Below are positions 50,721 to 62,183 of a DNA stretch of 64,000 bases, in pieces (position 1 is the first letter of the stretch; every line of letters begins with the position of its first letter). The notes beneath the pieces were generated by a model that saw only the letters and a program-made list of their open reading frames with translations, searched no databases and was not told where the DNA came from. The stretch is from contig CAZKIO010000008.1 in assembly GCA_964552795.1 (NCBI GenBank), forward strand, positions 37,035 to 101,034, in the 5' to 3' direction. A program made the position numbers and the translations under genes. This DNA comes from JAEUHZ01 sp964552795. Its GTDB lineage: Bacteria; Planctomycetota; UBA1135; GCA-002686595.

Positions 50721-50740
50721 TTTGGCGCCACGGCGCCAAA
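50721..50740. promoter_or_regulatory. Perfect palindrome upstream of clpB
   Basis: TTTGGCGCC and GGCGCCAAA flank a two-base AC spacer. It does not match the CIRCE or HAIR heat-shock operators. It lies 96 bases before the clpB start and 22 after the previous gene, so it may be an operator or the hairpin terminator of the SnoaL-like gene. Confidence 0.55.
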
Positions 50741-50753
50741 TCGGCAGCCAGCG

Positions 50754-50777
50754 GGCCTTCCAGGGCACTGGAAGGCC
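50754..50777. promoter_or_regulatory. Second perfect inverted repeat upstream of clpB
   Basis: GGCCTTCCAG (50754-50763) pairs with CTGGAAGGCC (50768-50777) around a GGCA loop, a 10-bp stem. It lies 59 bases before the clpB start. As RNA it would be a stable leader hairpin. No T-run follows, so a regulatory role is as likely as termination. Confidence 0.55.
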
Positions 50778-50835
50778 GGTCCAGGAAGCGGCACACGCGT
50801 TGCGTTGCTCGGGAACGGTCGGGAGGCCGTCCACC

Positions 50836-53394
<2,559 letters not shown>

Positions 53395-53418
53395 CGCAGA
53401 TGCGCCACGGTCCCGGAG

Positions 53419-53442
53419 GCCAGCCCTGGCGCGCGGGCTGGC
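53419..53442. terminator. Hairpin after clpB
   Basis: GCCAGCCC pairs with GGGCTGGC around an eight-base loop (TGGCGCGC), beginning 25 bases after the clpB stop. No T-run. The rest of the interval up to 53687 contains no gene, only an in-frame low-complexity lead into the next gene. Confidence 0.55.
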
Positions 53443-53687
53443 ACGCTCGGGCCGCATGACCGCCGGCCCCCCTTCGGGAGACCCGACCCGTGGTTTCGGC
53501 CTCCCCTCCCCCGCGCGTCCCCCGCCGGGGGTCGTTCGACAGGGTTCCCCTGCGCCGGGCGTGGCGGGATCGCGGCGTTGACGGCCCTGGGACTGCGGTT
53601 TTCCGGGAGCCCGGTAGGATCGTCCGTGACCTCGTTCGCAACCAGCCCGGTTCGCAGGAGTCGATCCGCCTGCCCGGAGACCACGTC

Positions 53688-56600
53688 ATGAACCTGACGC
53701 TCGCACTGCCGCTCGTTGGGCTCGCGCTTCTCGCCAATGCATCCCTCGCCCTGCACGGCGCGACAGAGTCGGGCCTTCGCATGGAGGCCCTGCCCGAAGG
53801 CCTGCGGGGCATTCTCCGGCCGAGCGGTGTCCGGATCGAGGTCGACGATCGCGGACGCTCGTTCGCCGTCGAGGTGCGCACGCGCGCGATCGCACGCGGC
53901 GCCACCGTGCACGAGCTCGCCGCCGTGCCGACGCAGGGTGACTCGGTGCGCGCGCAGCGTGATCTTGGAGGCGTGTCCGAGTGGTACGAGGCACGCGCGG
54001 ACGGCCTCGAGCACGGCTGGACGTTGGCGAGCGCGCCGGAGGGCGACGCTCACGAGCCGGTCTGGATCCTGCTTGAGTTCCGCGGCGATCTCTCGCCGAA
54101 GGTCCTCGAGGGCGGAAGCTCGACGTGGCTCGTCGACAGCCAGGCGCAGTTGCGCATGCGCTACGAGGGACTGCGGGCCTGGGACGCGGACAGGAACCCC
54201 GTCGACGTGCGCTTCGGGAACTCGCCGTTGGGCTTCGGCGTGCGGGTCGACGATCGCGGCGCCCGCTATCCGATCACGGTGGACCCCATCTTCACGCAGG
54301 GGCCCGTGATCTTCGAGGCGCCCAATGCCGGCAGCTTCGGGACGCGCGCGGCGACGGCCGGCGACGTGAATGGAGACGGCTACTCCGACATCCTCATCAC
54401 GGCGGGCACCGAGAATGCGAACGAGGGTCGCGCCTACGTCTATTACGGCGCCGCCGGTGGCGTCTCGACGATCCCGAGCTGGAGCTACGCGCCGGGACAG
54501 ACCGGTGCGCGCTTCGGCACGGGCGGCACGGCCGGCGACGTCAACGGCGACGGATACGACGACGTGATCCTGGGGGCCTGGGAGTACGACGATCCGGTCG
54601 GAGGCGGCCGGGAGGGCCGGGTGTGGCTGTTCCTCGGCTCGTCGAGCGGCCTGTCCGCGTCGCCCGTCTGGACGTACTCCACGGGCGAGGCGGGCTCGGA
54701 GTTCGGCACGGTGTGCCAGACCGCCGGCGACGTCAACGGCGACGGGCTCGACGACGTGATCATCGGGGCGCAGAGCCACTCTTCGCCGGGGCTGACGCTG
54801 AACGGCGAGGCCTTCGTCTTCCTCGGCCACGCAATCAGCGGCCTCGCCGCGACACCGGTGTGGAACCAGGCCGGTGCGGACAACAACTACGAATTCGGCG
54901 CCGCGGGCTGCGGCGCGGGCGACCTCGACGCCGACGGATACGACGACATCGTCGTCGGCGCTCGCAACGCGCTCGGGCAGGGCCGGGTGTTCGTCTACCG
55001 AGGCTCGGCGACGGGGCCAGTCACCAGCAGCATCACGCTCACGCCGTCCCAGATCGGAAGCACGTACAAGTTCGGCAGCCAGGTCGCGCCCGCCGGCGAC
55101 GTCAACGGGGACGGCTACGCCGACATCGTCGTGGGCGCGAACCAGGCCGACGTCGGCTTCACGAACTCGGGGCAGGCCTACATCTTCCTGGGACGCCCCG
55201 CGGGATCGGGCACGATCTACACGACCGACCACTGGACGCAGAACGGCCCCTACGTCTCGGCCGCCTTCGGCGACGGCGTCGGCCCCGCCGGCGACTTGAA
55301 CGGCGACGGGTTCGCCGACGTCGCGATCGGTTCGCAAAGCTACAACGCCGTGCCCGACCAGCCTGGAAAGGTGTACGTCCTCCTGGGACCCAGCCTCACG
55401 GCCCCGACCGCCCACCAGCTCGTCTTCACGGGAACCGGCCACGACGCCTGCGGCCAGCGCCTCTACACGGCGGGCGACGTCAACGGAGACGGTTTCGGCG
55501 ACCTCTTGATCGGCGCGCCGCTACACGGCTCGACGGGCCGTGCGTACCTGCTCTACGGCGAGCCCAAGCCGGCGAGCACGGCTTACGTGAGCACCTTCTC
55601 GGGTGCCGGAACGGGTGCTGCCGCCGGTTCGGCCGTCGCACTCGGCGACGTCGACGCGGACGGATTCGCAGATGCCTTCGTCGGCGAGCCCAACTACGCG
55701 AACCCGACGGCGGGAGAGGGCCTGGTCCGCTTCTACCGAGGCAGGCCGGGCGGTGTGACCAGCGCGCCGAGCTGGACGCGCGAGGGGAACGAGGCCGGCC
55801 TGCGCTTCGGCGCCAGCATCGCGTTCCTCGGCGACGTCGACGGCGACGGGCTCGGCGACGTCTTCATCGGCGCGCCGGGCGCCTCCAACGGCCAGGCGAG
55901 CGAGGGCCGCGTCTACCTCTTCCGCGGGGTCGCCGGCAACCCCGGGGGACCCGGCAGCGGCGCGCAGACCTTCGAGTCGAACGTCGTCGAGGCGCAACTG
56001 GGCTTCTCGGTCGCAGCGGCCGGCGACGTCAACGGCGACGGCCTCGCCGACGCGATCGCGGGCGCGCCCAAGACGCTCGGCAGCCCGGGGAACGGCGCCC
56101 TGTACCTGTTCCTCGGCCAGCGGTCCCCTCCCGGCCTCGCCCCACAGCCGGTGATCTACCCGGCACCCGCGATCCCCGGTGCATGGTTCGGCCACTCCGT
56201 CGCCGGTGCGGGCGACCTCAACGGCGACGGCTACAGCGACGTCGTCGTCGGCGCGCCGCGTTTCACGAATGGTCAGTCGAACGAAGGCGCGATCTACGTC
56301 TACCGCGGTTCTCCCGCGGGGCTCGTGACGACGCCGGACACGATCCTCGAGGGGAACGAGGACTCGGCAGAGTTCGGTTTCGCCGTCGCCGCGGCGGGCG
56401 ACGTGACCGAGGACCTGGCCGGCAGCTTCGCCGACCTGCTCGTCGGCGCACCGGGGTGGGCAGCCGGGACCAAGGGCGGCTTCGCGTTCCTCTATCGCGG
56501 CCAAGCGGGCGGTTCGATCCTGAACCCGACGCCGCTGCACTCGATCCACTTCGGCCAGGCGGACGCGCGCACGGGAGCGGCACTCGCGGCCGCCGGCGAC

Positions 56601-58163
56601 CTCAACGGCGATGGGCGCCCGGATGTGGTCATCGGCGCTCCGTATTGGAACGGCACGGCGACGAACAACGGACGCGCAGCGGTGTTCTTCGGGACGGGCG
56701 GCGTCCTCGCTGGAGCGAGCACCCAGCCGCCGAGCTCGGCCGGAATTTCGACCCCGGGAGAAGAGCACACTCCGGGGAACAACGACCTGGGCGGCTCTGC
56801 CCTCGCTGCCGCGGCGGACTTGAATGGCGACGGGTTCGGCGATCTGCTGGTCGGTGCACCCGGCGGTGGGACGGGAGGCGAGGCATTCGTCTACGCTGGC
56901 GGTTACGGGGTGACTGCGACGCGCACGACAGCCCAGCAGCGGCGTCACGACGATCTCACGGCGCTCGATCTGCTCGGCCGGTCCGAGGCGTCGGGATCCT
57001 TCGGGATGTCGACGAGCCTCGTCGTCCACTATCCCCCCGACGGCCCAACCGTCACCCGGGCCGGCACGGTCGCCGGACGCGAACGCTTCCGGGTCGTCTG
57101 GGAGGCCAAGCCGCTCGGCACCCAGTTCGACGGCTCGGGTCTGGGTGTGTTCCAGCCCGCCTACGACTCGGGCATTCCGACGCCGCAGGCCATGCTCGCG
57201 AACGAACGGTTCGCGGTGACCGGACTGGTCGCGAACACGAACTACCACTGGCGCATCCGTCACGAGCTGCGCAACCCCTACTTCCCGCGCTCGCGCTGGT
57301 ACTACCTGCAAGGCAACAGCCGGCAGGAGAAGAAGGTCGGAACCGCCAAGGACTGCGACGGCGACGGCATCTCCGACGAGCTGGAGTTCCTTGGGGGCAC
57401 CGCGCTCGATTGCAACGGAAACGCCATCCCCGACAACTGCGACATCGCCGTCTTCCAGACGAGCCTCGATTGCAACAGCAACGGCTCGCCGGACGAGTGC
57501 GACCTCGTACTGAACGACTGCAACGGTAACCTCGTCCCCGACGAGTGCGACATCAGCAGCGGCACGAGCCAGGACTGCGATCCGTATGGCCCGGTCGGGC
57601 CGAACGGGGTCCCGGACGAGTGCGACATCGCTTCGGGCACGATGCTCGACACGAATGGCGACGGCGTTCCGGACGATTGCCAGTCCACGGTGACGCTGTT
57701 CTGCTTCGGCGACGGCAGCGGCACGGGCTGCCCTTGCGCGAACAACTCCCCTGTCGGCAACCAGGACGGCTGCCGCAACTCGTTGGGCACCGACGGCCGC
57801 CTGAGAGCGGGGGGCGTCGCCGCCGTCGCGGCCGACACGTTCGTGCTCCTGGGCTCGCAGATGCCGAACAGCTCCGCGCTCTACTTCCAGGGTACGAGCC
57901 AGCAGAACGGCGGCCTGGGCAACGTCTTCGGCGACGGGCTGCGCTGCGCTTCGGGCTCCGTCCTGCGACTCGGGACGAAGACCAACACCGGAAATGCCTC
58001 GCAGTACCCGGTGCCGGGCGACCTGCCGATCTCTGTTCGCGGCGCGATCCCGCCGGGGGGCGGCACGCGGCATTACCAATGCTGGTACCGCAACGCGGCC
58101 GCGTTCTGCACGGCGAGCACGTTCAACCTGACGAACGGCCTCACGGCGACGTGGGTCCCGTGA
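53688..58163 (+). CDS. Giant secreted FG-GAP repeat protein with calcium-type repeats and shared C-terminal module
   Basis: A 1,491-aa exported protein. The signal is MNLTLALPLVGLALLANASLA from ATG 53688, with GGAGA upstream. An N-terminal domain (about 25-205) ends YPITVDPIF, like the domain before the SBBP propeller at 15865. About 14 FG-GAP/integrin-alpha-like blades follow, each with AGDVNGDGYxDxxxG or AGDLNGDG calcium loops. A fibronectin-III-like domain (about 1120-1215), then five 'DCNGNxxPDxCDI' repeats (about 1222-1330), resemble the thrombospondin-3/dockerin-like loops of planctomycetes. The final module (FCFGDGSGTGCPCANNS ... ASTFNLTNGLTATW) is the one on the YVTN protein. Likely surface adhesion; calcium-stabilised. 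Confidence 0.87.
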   Translation: MNLTLALPLVGLALLANASLALHGATESGLRMEALPEGLRGILRPSGVRIEVDDRGRSFAVEVRTRAIARGATVHELAAVPTQGDSVRAQRDLGGVSEWYEARADGLEHGWTLASAPEGDAHEPVWILLEFRGDLSPKVLEGGSSTWLVDSQAQLRMRYEGLRAWDADRNPVDVRFGNSPLGFGVRVDDRGARYPITVDPIFTQGPVIFEAPNAGSFGTRAATAGDVNGDGYSDILITAGTENANEGRAYVYYGAAGGVSTIPSWSYAPGQTGARFGTGGTAGDVNGDGYDDVILGAWEYDDPVGGGREGRVWLFLGSSSGLSASPVWTYSTGEAGSEFGTVCQTAGDVNGDGLDDVIIGAQSHSSPGLTLNGEAFVFLGHAISGLAATPVWNQAGADNNYEFGAAGCGAGDLDADGYDDIVVGARNALGQGRVFVYRGSATGPVTSSITLTPSQIGSTYKFGSQVAPAGDVNGDGYADIVVGANQADVGFTNSGQAYIFLGRPAGSGTIYTTDHWTQNGPYVSAAFGDGVGPAGDLNGDGFADVAIGSQSYNAVPDQPGKVYVLLGPSLTAPTAHQLVFTGTGHDACGQRLYTAGDVNGDGFGDLLIGAPLHGSTGRAYLLYGEPKPASTAYVSTFSGAGTGAAAGSAVALGDVDADGFADAFVGEPNYANPTAGEGLVRFYRGRPGGVTSAPSWTREGNEAGLRFGASIAFLGDVDGDGLGDVFIGAPGASNGQASEGRVYLFRGVAGNPGGPGSGAQTFESNVVEAQLGFSVAAAGDVNGDGLADAIAGAPKTLGSPGNGALYLFLGQRSPPGLAPQPVIYPAPAIPGAWFGHSVAGAGDLNGDGYSDVVVGAPRFTNGQSNEGAIYVYRGSPAGLVTTPDTILEGNEDSAEFGFAVAAAGDVTEDLAGSFADLLVGAPGWAAGTKGGFAFLYRGQAGGSILNPTPLHSIHFGQADARTGAALAAAGDLNGDGRPDVVIGAPYWNGTATNNGRAAVFFGTGGVLAGASTQPPSSAGISTPGEEHTPGNNDLGGSALAAAADLNGDGFGDLLVGAPGGGTGGEAFVYAGGYGVTATRTTAQQRRHDDLTALDLLGRSEASGSFGMSTSLVVHYPPDGPTVTRAGTVAGRERFRVVWEAKPLGTQFDGSGLGVFQPAYDSGIPTPQAMLANERFAVTGLVANTNYHWRIRHELRNPYFPRSRWYYLQGNSRQEKKVGTAKDCDGDGISDELEFLGGTALDCNGNAIPDNCDIAVFQTSLDCNSNGSPDECDLVLNDCNGNLVPDECDISSGTSQDCDPYGPVGPNGVPDECDIASGTMLDTNGDGVPDDCQSTVTLFCFGDGSGTGCPCANNSPVGNQDGCRNSLGTDGRLRAGGVAAVAADTFVLLGSQMPNSSALYFQGTSQQNGGLGNVFGDGLRCASGSVLRLGTKTNTGNASQYPVPGDLPISVRGAIPPGGGTRHYQCWYRNAAAFCTASTFNLTNGLTATWVP

Positions 58164-58176
58164 GATGGATGGACCT

Positions 58177-58192
58177 GTCAACCCCCGTTGAC
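58177..58192. terminator. Small hairpin between convergent genes
   Basis: GTCAAC (58177-58182) pairs with GTTGAC (58187-58192) around CCCC, 14 bases after the FG-GAP stop. Short stem and no T-run; weak evidence. Confidence 0.35.
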
Positions 58193-58319
58193 GGGATTCC
58201 GTTCTGGCTGTGACGAGCTGGCCGTGGGGCACAGTGCCCGGCGGCCAGCGTCGTTGCCGAACGATGATGGCGCGCGGCGCGGTGGCCGGCGGCGGGAACG
58301 ACGGACTGCTCGCCGGGCA

Positions 58320-60104
58320 TCAGCGCCGCCGCTCGACGCTCAACTGCTGCAGGGCGATGGCCTCGATCGCCGGGCCCAGCCGCTCGGCCCACAGGATGCT
58401 CCACCAGAACCAGCGCTCCGGCGCGCCGGGCCCGTCGAACAGGTACTGGATGGAGCGCGCGCCCGCCACGCCCCGCGGTTGCGGATCGAACTCCGCGACC
58501 CGGCGACCCTGGCGCAGGAGCGCACCGCGCAGGTCGTGGAACGTCCCGCGCCAGTCCGCGGCGGCGCGTTCGAGCAGCACGGTGCACGGACCCAGCGCGG
58601 TGACGTAGGCTTCCGGATCCTGCTGCAGGAGATCGCGCTGCGCCCGGCGCTCGAGCGGCAGATCGAGGAATTCGTGTCCCAGGAGCGCGCGTTCCTCGGC
58701 GTCGAGCGCGGCGCAGGCCGCGAACCAGGGCACGAAGTGCAGACGGCTGGCGAGCAGCCTGCCGCGGTACGTCGCGTCGCGCGGCACCAACGGCAGGTGG
58801 ATCGATTGTCCGACGAAGCTGGTGCCGGCCTCGGCGTGCTCCTCGATCCACGCGGCGGCCAGTTCGTGCGTCGTCTCGCGCGAGCGCAGCACGACGATCT
58901 TCGCGGCGGTCGCGATCTGCAGGCACCCGAGCAGCACGAGCGCCGCCGCGGTCCAGCGCCGCGCGGCGCCGCTCGTGCGCGCCAGGATCTCGCGCGCGCC
59001 GTACGCCGCCAGCAGGCAGGCCGCGGGGATCAGCGGCAGCCAGAAGCGCTGAAAGCTGTTCCCGTACGCGCCGAACAGCACGAGGTGCGCGCCCGGATGT
59101 GCGGCCGCCGTCCAGAGTTCGGCCCGCCCGGCGCGCTCCGGCCAGCGTGACCGTCGCAGACACCGGACGAGCAGCCCTCCGACGGCCAGGACCACGCCGA
59201 GCGTGAGCACGGGCTCGTAGTCGAGTGCCGCGCGGCCCAGGCGCTGGAACCCGCGACCGTCGAAGTACGCGGCATCCACGCCGTGCACGCCCATCCCCAA
59301 CAGCGAGAGCAACGCGTTGCCGATGCCGCCGCCCCCGCTCGCGAGGTCGGGCGGCGGTTCGCCGCGCAGCAGCGCGAGGAACGCTGCGAGCAGCAGCGTG
59401 CTCGCGAGGACCAGCCCGGCGAGCGGCCGGCCCATGCGCGGTCGCGCGCACCACCACCACGCCGCGGCGATCGCTGCCCAGGCACAGGCGCCGCTGTGCA
59501 GCGAGCCGAACGCCAGCGACGCCAGCACGCCCGCCAATACGAAGTCGCGGATGCGCCCGCTCTCCCGCGCCCGCAGCGACGCGGCGACGGTGCCCATCAC
59601 GAACGCGGCGACGACCGCGTGCGGCCGTGCCATGGACGAGTACCAGGCGGAGATCGTGCTGAACGACGCGAGGCCCGCCGCCAAGAGCGCCCAGCGCGCT
59701 CCCAGGAAGCGCCGCGCCACGAGCCAAGTCGCCGGCACGATGCCCGCGGAGAGGACCGCGACCAGAGCCCGCAGGCCCAGGATGTCCTGCGCCGCCGTGC
59801 GCCGCAGCGATTCGACGTCGCCGCGCCGATGCTCCGAAGGAGGCGCGAGCGTGGCGGCGGCCAGGCATCCGATCAGTCCCGGATAGCACCGCGACAGCAG
59901 ACGTTCCTCGTGCGTCACCTCCACGCCGCGCTGGTCCTGGAGTTGGAGCCACAGCACCTTCTCGTCGCCGTGCGGATGCGCCGGCAGGTGAAACCCCAAC
60001 CCCACCACGTGCATCCACGCCGAGAGGAGCGTGAGGCAGGCGATGGTCCAGCGGCCGGAACGGGCCCGGAACGGCCTCGCGGTTTGTGGATCGACGGAAC
60101 GCAC
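58320..60104 (-). CDS. GT39-like (ArnT/PMT-type) membrane glycosyltransferase
   Basis: A 594-aa multi-pass membrane protein if translation starts at GTG 60104. The first periplasmic loop has HPHGDEKVLWL, the acidic-pair motif of dolichyl-/undecaprenyl-phosphate-sugar-dependent glycosyltransferases. About 10 hydrophobic helices span residues 20-430 (LRALVAVLSAGIVPATWLVAR; FLGARWALLAAGLASF; DFVLAGVLASLAFGS; and so on). A soluble C-terminal domain (about 440-594) has ELAAAWIEEHAEAGTSFVGQS. An ATG at 60266 adds 54 Arg-rich residues, probably non-coding. Donor and acceptor unknown; likely modifies surface proteins or glycans. Confidence 0.68.
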   Translation of the reverse strand: MRSVDPQTARPFRARSGRWTIACLTLLSAWMHVVGLGFHLPAHPHGDEKVLWLQLQDQRGVEVTHEERLLSRCYPGLIGCLAAATLAPPSEHRRGDVESLRRTAAQDILGLRALVAVLSAGIVPATWLVARRFLGARWALLAAGLASFSTISAWYSSMARPHAVVAAFVMGTVAASLRARESGRIRDFVLAGVLASLAFGSLHSGACAWAAIAAAWWWCARPRMGRPLAGLVLASTLLLAAFLALLRGEPPPDLASGGGGIGNALLSLLGMGVHGVDAAYFDGRGFQRLGRAALDYEPVLTLGVVLAVGGLLVRCLRRSRWPERAGRAELWTAAAHPGAHLVLFGAYGNSFQRFWLPLIPAACLLAAYGAREILARTSGAARRWTAAALVLLGCLQIATAAKIVVLRSRETTHELAAAWIEEHAEAGTSFVGQSIHLPLVPRDATYRGRLLASRLHFVPWFAACAALDAEERALLGHEFLDLPLERRAQRDLLQQDPEAYVTALGPCTVLLERAAADWRGTFHDLRGALLRQGRRVAEFDPQPRGVAGARSIQYLFDGPGAPERWFWWSILWAERLGPAIEAIALQQLSVERRR

Positions 60105-60333
60105 GGGCTGACGTCGCAGCCCCGGCCTCCGGGCGAGCCTTGCGGGACGCACAGGAGGCAGGGAAGCTGCCCTGTTCGCGGTGGCGGCGAGCGAGCGCCG
60201 CGAGGACCGGGCCGTACGCCGGCACGGGAGACCTGCGGCGATGAGCCCTGGTTCCCGGCCCGGCAAACGTTGCGGGCCAGTCCCAACGGCGAGTGGTCCT
60301 GCACCTGGGCCCGCCCCAGGGGCGCTCAGGGCC

Positions 60334-60369
60334 TTGACCTGGGAGTATTATACTGGCAAGTATACTCCC
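60334..60369 (+). promoter_or_regulatory. AT-rich palindromic promoter/operator before the AAA ATPase
   Basis: A -35-like TTGACC (60334-60339) is followed by an AT-rich segment made of AGTAT-T-ATACT and AGTATACT palindromes separated by GGCA, flanked by GGGAG (60341-60345) and CTCCC (60365-60369). TATACT at 60349-60354 could be a -10 element. The ATG lies 2 bases after the palindrome, so a bound repressor would block both promoter and start. The composition differs sharply from the surrounding GC-rich DNA. Confidence 0.55.
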
Positions 60370-60370
60370 T

Positions 60371-61723
60371 ATGACCTTCCTCGGCCGCTCCCGCGAACTC
60401 GCCGTCCTCGACGACCTCCACGGCTCGGGCCGACCCGAGCTGTTCGTGCTGTACGGCCGCCGCCGCGTCGGCAAGACGGAGCTGCTCCAGCGCTTCTGCC
60501 GCGGCCGGCGCGCGGTGTACTTCCTCGCCGCGCAGGTGCGCGAGAAGGACAACCTGCGCGCGTTCCGCGACGCGCTCGCCGAGAGCCTGGGCGACGCGCT
60601 CGCCGCGAACGTCGAGTTCCCCGACTGGAGCGCGGCGCTGGGCTTCGCGGCGGAGCGCGCGCGCGAGGAACGGCTGGTGCTCGTGCTCGACGAGTTCCCG
60701 TACCTGTGCGAGGGTTCGAAGGGCCTGCCGTCGCAGGTGCAGCGCTTCTGGGACACGAAGGGCAAGAACAGCCGGCTCATGCTGGTCCTGTGCGGCAGCC
60801 AGGTGTCGTTCATGGAGAACGAGGTGCTGGCCGAGCGTTCGCCGCTGTTCGGCCGGCGCACGGGACAACGCCGGCTCGAGCCGCTGGGTCCGCGCGACGC
60901 GCTGCGCTTCTTCCCGCGCTGGCCGCTGCGCGAACGCCTCGAGGCCTTTGCCATCCTGGGCGGGATGCCGGCGTACCTGCAGCGCTTCGACGACGCGCGC
61001 GACCTGCGCCAGAACGTGCTGCGCGAGGTGCTGCGGCCCGAGGGCTACCTGTTCGACGAGGTCAACTTCCTCCTGCGCGCGGAGCTCTCCAGCCCGGCCA
61101 CGTACAACAGCATCCTGGCGGCGGTGGCGCGCGGCGAGGAGAAGGTCGGCGACGTGGCGCTGGCCGTCGGCGTCGACTCCCCCACCGCGAACAAGTACCT
61201 GACGACGCTGCGCGACCTGCAGCTCGTGGAGCGCGAGGTGCCGCTGACCGATCCCGATCCCCTGCGCTCGCGGCGCGGCACCTACCGCGTCGCCGACCGC
61301 TTCCTGGCCTTCCACTTCCGGCACGTGCAGCCCAACGCCGGCCTGATCCAGTCGGGCCGCGGGGAGAGCGTCTGGCAACGATCGATCGAACCCGACCTCG
61401 AGCGTCTGCGCGCGGACGCGCTCGTCGATTGCGCGCTCGACCACCTGCGCCGCGAGGGCGCGGACCTCGTCGGCGACGAGATCGCCGAGACCGCGCGCCA
61501 CAACGGGACCTGCGTGCGCGCCGTCGCGCGCACCACGTCGGGCCTGGGGATCGCGGCCGTGATCGCGGAGGAGGGCGCGCCCCTGCGCTCCGCCGTGCAG
61601 GGCGAGGTCGAGGCGCTCGCGCCCGCGCTGGGCGAGCGCATCGTGACCGTCGTGTACCGCGCGGCGGAGAGCGGCGACGCGCCGCTCGTGCCCGAGCTGC
61701 TGGGCGCAGGCGCGCACCCGTGA
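60371..61723 (+). CDS. Archaeal-type AAA ATPase with DUF234-like C-terminus
   Basis: A 450-aa protein. N-terminal AAA/STAND-like ATPase: FLGRSRELAVLDDL, Walker A GRRRVGKT (29-36), Walker B LVLVLDEFPYL (D107/E108), and LCGSQVSFME in sensor 1. Then a winged helix (about 240-300; LRAELSSPATYNSILAAVARGEEKVGDVALAVGVDSPTANKYLTTLRDLQLV) and a C-terminal nuclease-like domain (about 330-450; VGDEIAETARHNG...). Family members are common in archaea and scattered in bacteria, often in mobile or accessory settings; role unknown. The stop overlaps the next gene (GTGA). Confidence 0.87.
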   Translation: MTFLGRSRELAVLDDLHGSGRPELFVLYGRRRVGKTELLQRFCRGRRAVYFLAAQVREKDNLRAFRDALAESLGDALAANVEFPDWSAALGFAAERAREERLVLVLDEFPYLCEGSKGLPSQVQRFWDTKGKNSRLMLVLCGSQVSFMENEVLAERSPLFGRRTGQRRLEPLGPRDALRFFPRWPLRERLEAFAILGGMPAYLQRFDDARDLRQNVLREVLRPEGYLFDEVNFLLRAELSSPATYNSILAAVARGEEKVGDVALAVGVDSPTANKYLTTLRDLQLVEREVPLTDPDPLRSRRGTYRVADRFLAFHFRHVQPNAGLIQSGRGESVWQRSIEPDLERLRADALVDCALDHLRREGADLVGDEIAETARHNGTCVRAVARTTSGLGIAAVIAEEGAPLRSAVQGEVEALAPALGERIVTVVYRAAESGDAPLVPELLGAGAHP

Positions 61724-62058
61724 ACCCGATCGACGACCGCTTCCAGGAGTACTTCGCCGCGCTCGACCGCGCCGGCCAGCAGGACCGCTGCTTCGTCTGC
61801 CGCCGCACGCCCGCCGACGTGAAGCGCTTCTTCGGCTTCGACGAGGACGGCGTGCCGCTCGATGCCGCGCACTACGGACTGGAAGACATCGTCCTCGAGC
61901 CCAGCGACATCATGACGTACCGCGGCGTGCGGCCCGTGTGCGCCGTGTGCCAGATCAACGTGGACGGGATCGCGCTGCTCGGCGAGGAGGCGGTCCTGAT
62001 GCAGCTCTTCGCCGAGATGCAGCAGCGCCGGGAACACCTCTGGCCCCCGCATCCCTGA
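61720..62058 (+). CDS. Small zinc-ribbon-like hypothetical protein
   Basis: A 112-aa protein from GTG 61720, coupled to the ATPase gene by a 4-base overlap. Two CxxC pairs, CFVC near residue 24 and CAVC near residue 74, could bind zinc. The remainder (FQEYFAALDRAGQQDR; AEMQQRREHLWPPHP) is charged. No family recognised. Coupling suggests a partner of the ATPase. Confidence 0.62.
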   Translation: MNPIDDRFQEYFAALDRAGQQDRCFVCRRTPADVKRFFGFDEDGVPLDAAHYGLEDIVLEPSDIMTYRGVRPVCAVCQINVDGIALLGEEAVLMQLFAEMQQRREHLWPPHP

Positions 62059-62076
62059 GCCCGCGGGGGCCGAAAT

Positions 62077-62092
62077 CTGCCGTGAACGGCAG
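62077..62092. terminator. Stem-loop after ATPase operon
   Basis: CTGCCG (62077-62082) pairs with CGGCAG (62087-62092) around a TGAA tetraloop, 18 bases after the stop of the zinc-ribbon gene. A short GGTTCTGG tail follows. Confidence 0.5.
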
Positions 62093-62183
62093 GGTTCTGG
62101 AAGGATCCGGGGGGCGGCCCTAGACTCTTTGCCCCGCTGGGCCGATCCGGCCCGACGCCCCAGGATCCAACGAGAACCCCACG

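Noticed and set aside
50721..50777. CIRCE or HAIR heat-shock operator before clpB
   Set aside because: The palindromes match neither consensus; recorded only as unnamed inverted repeats.
54350..56870. Periodic GC-rich repeats resembling a repeat array in DNA
   Set aside because: They encode FG-GAP protein repeats with irregular spacing; no CRISPR-like spacers.
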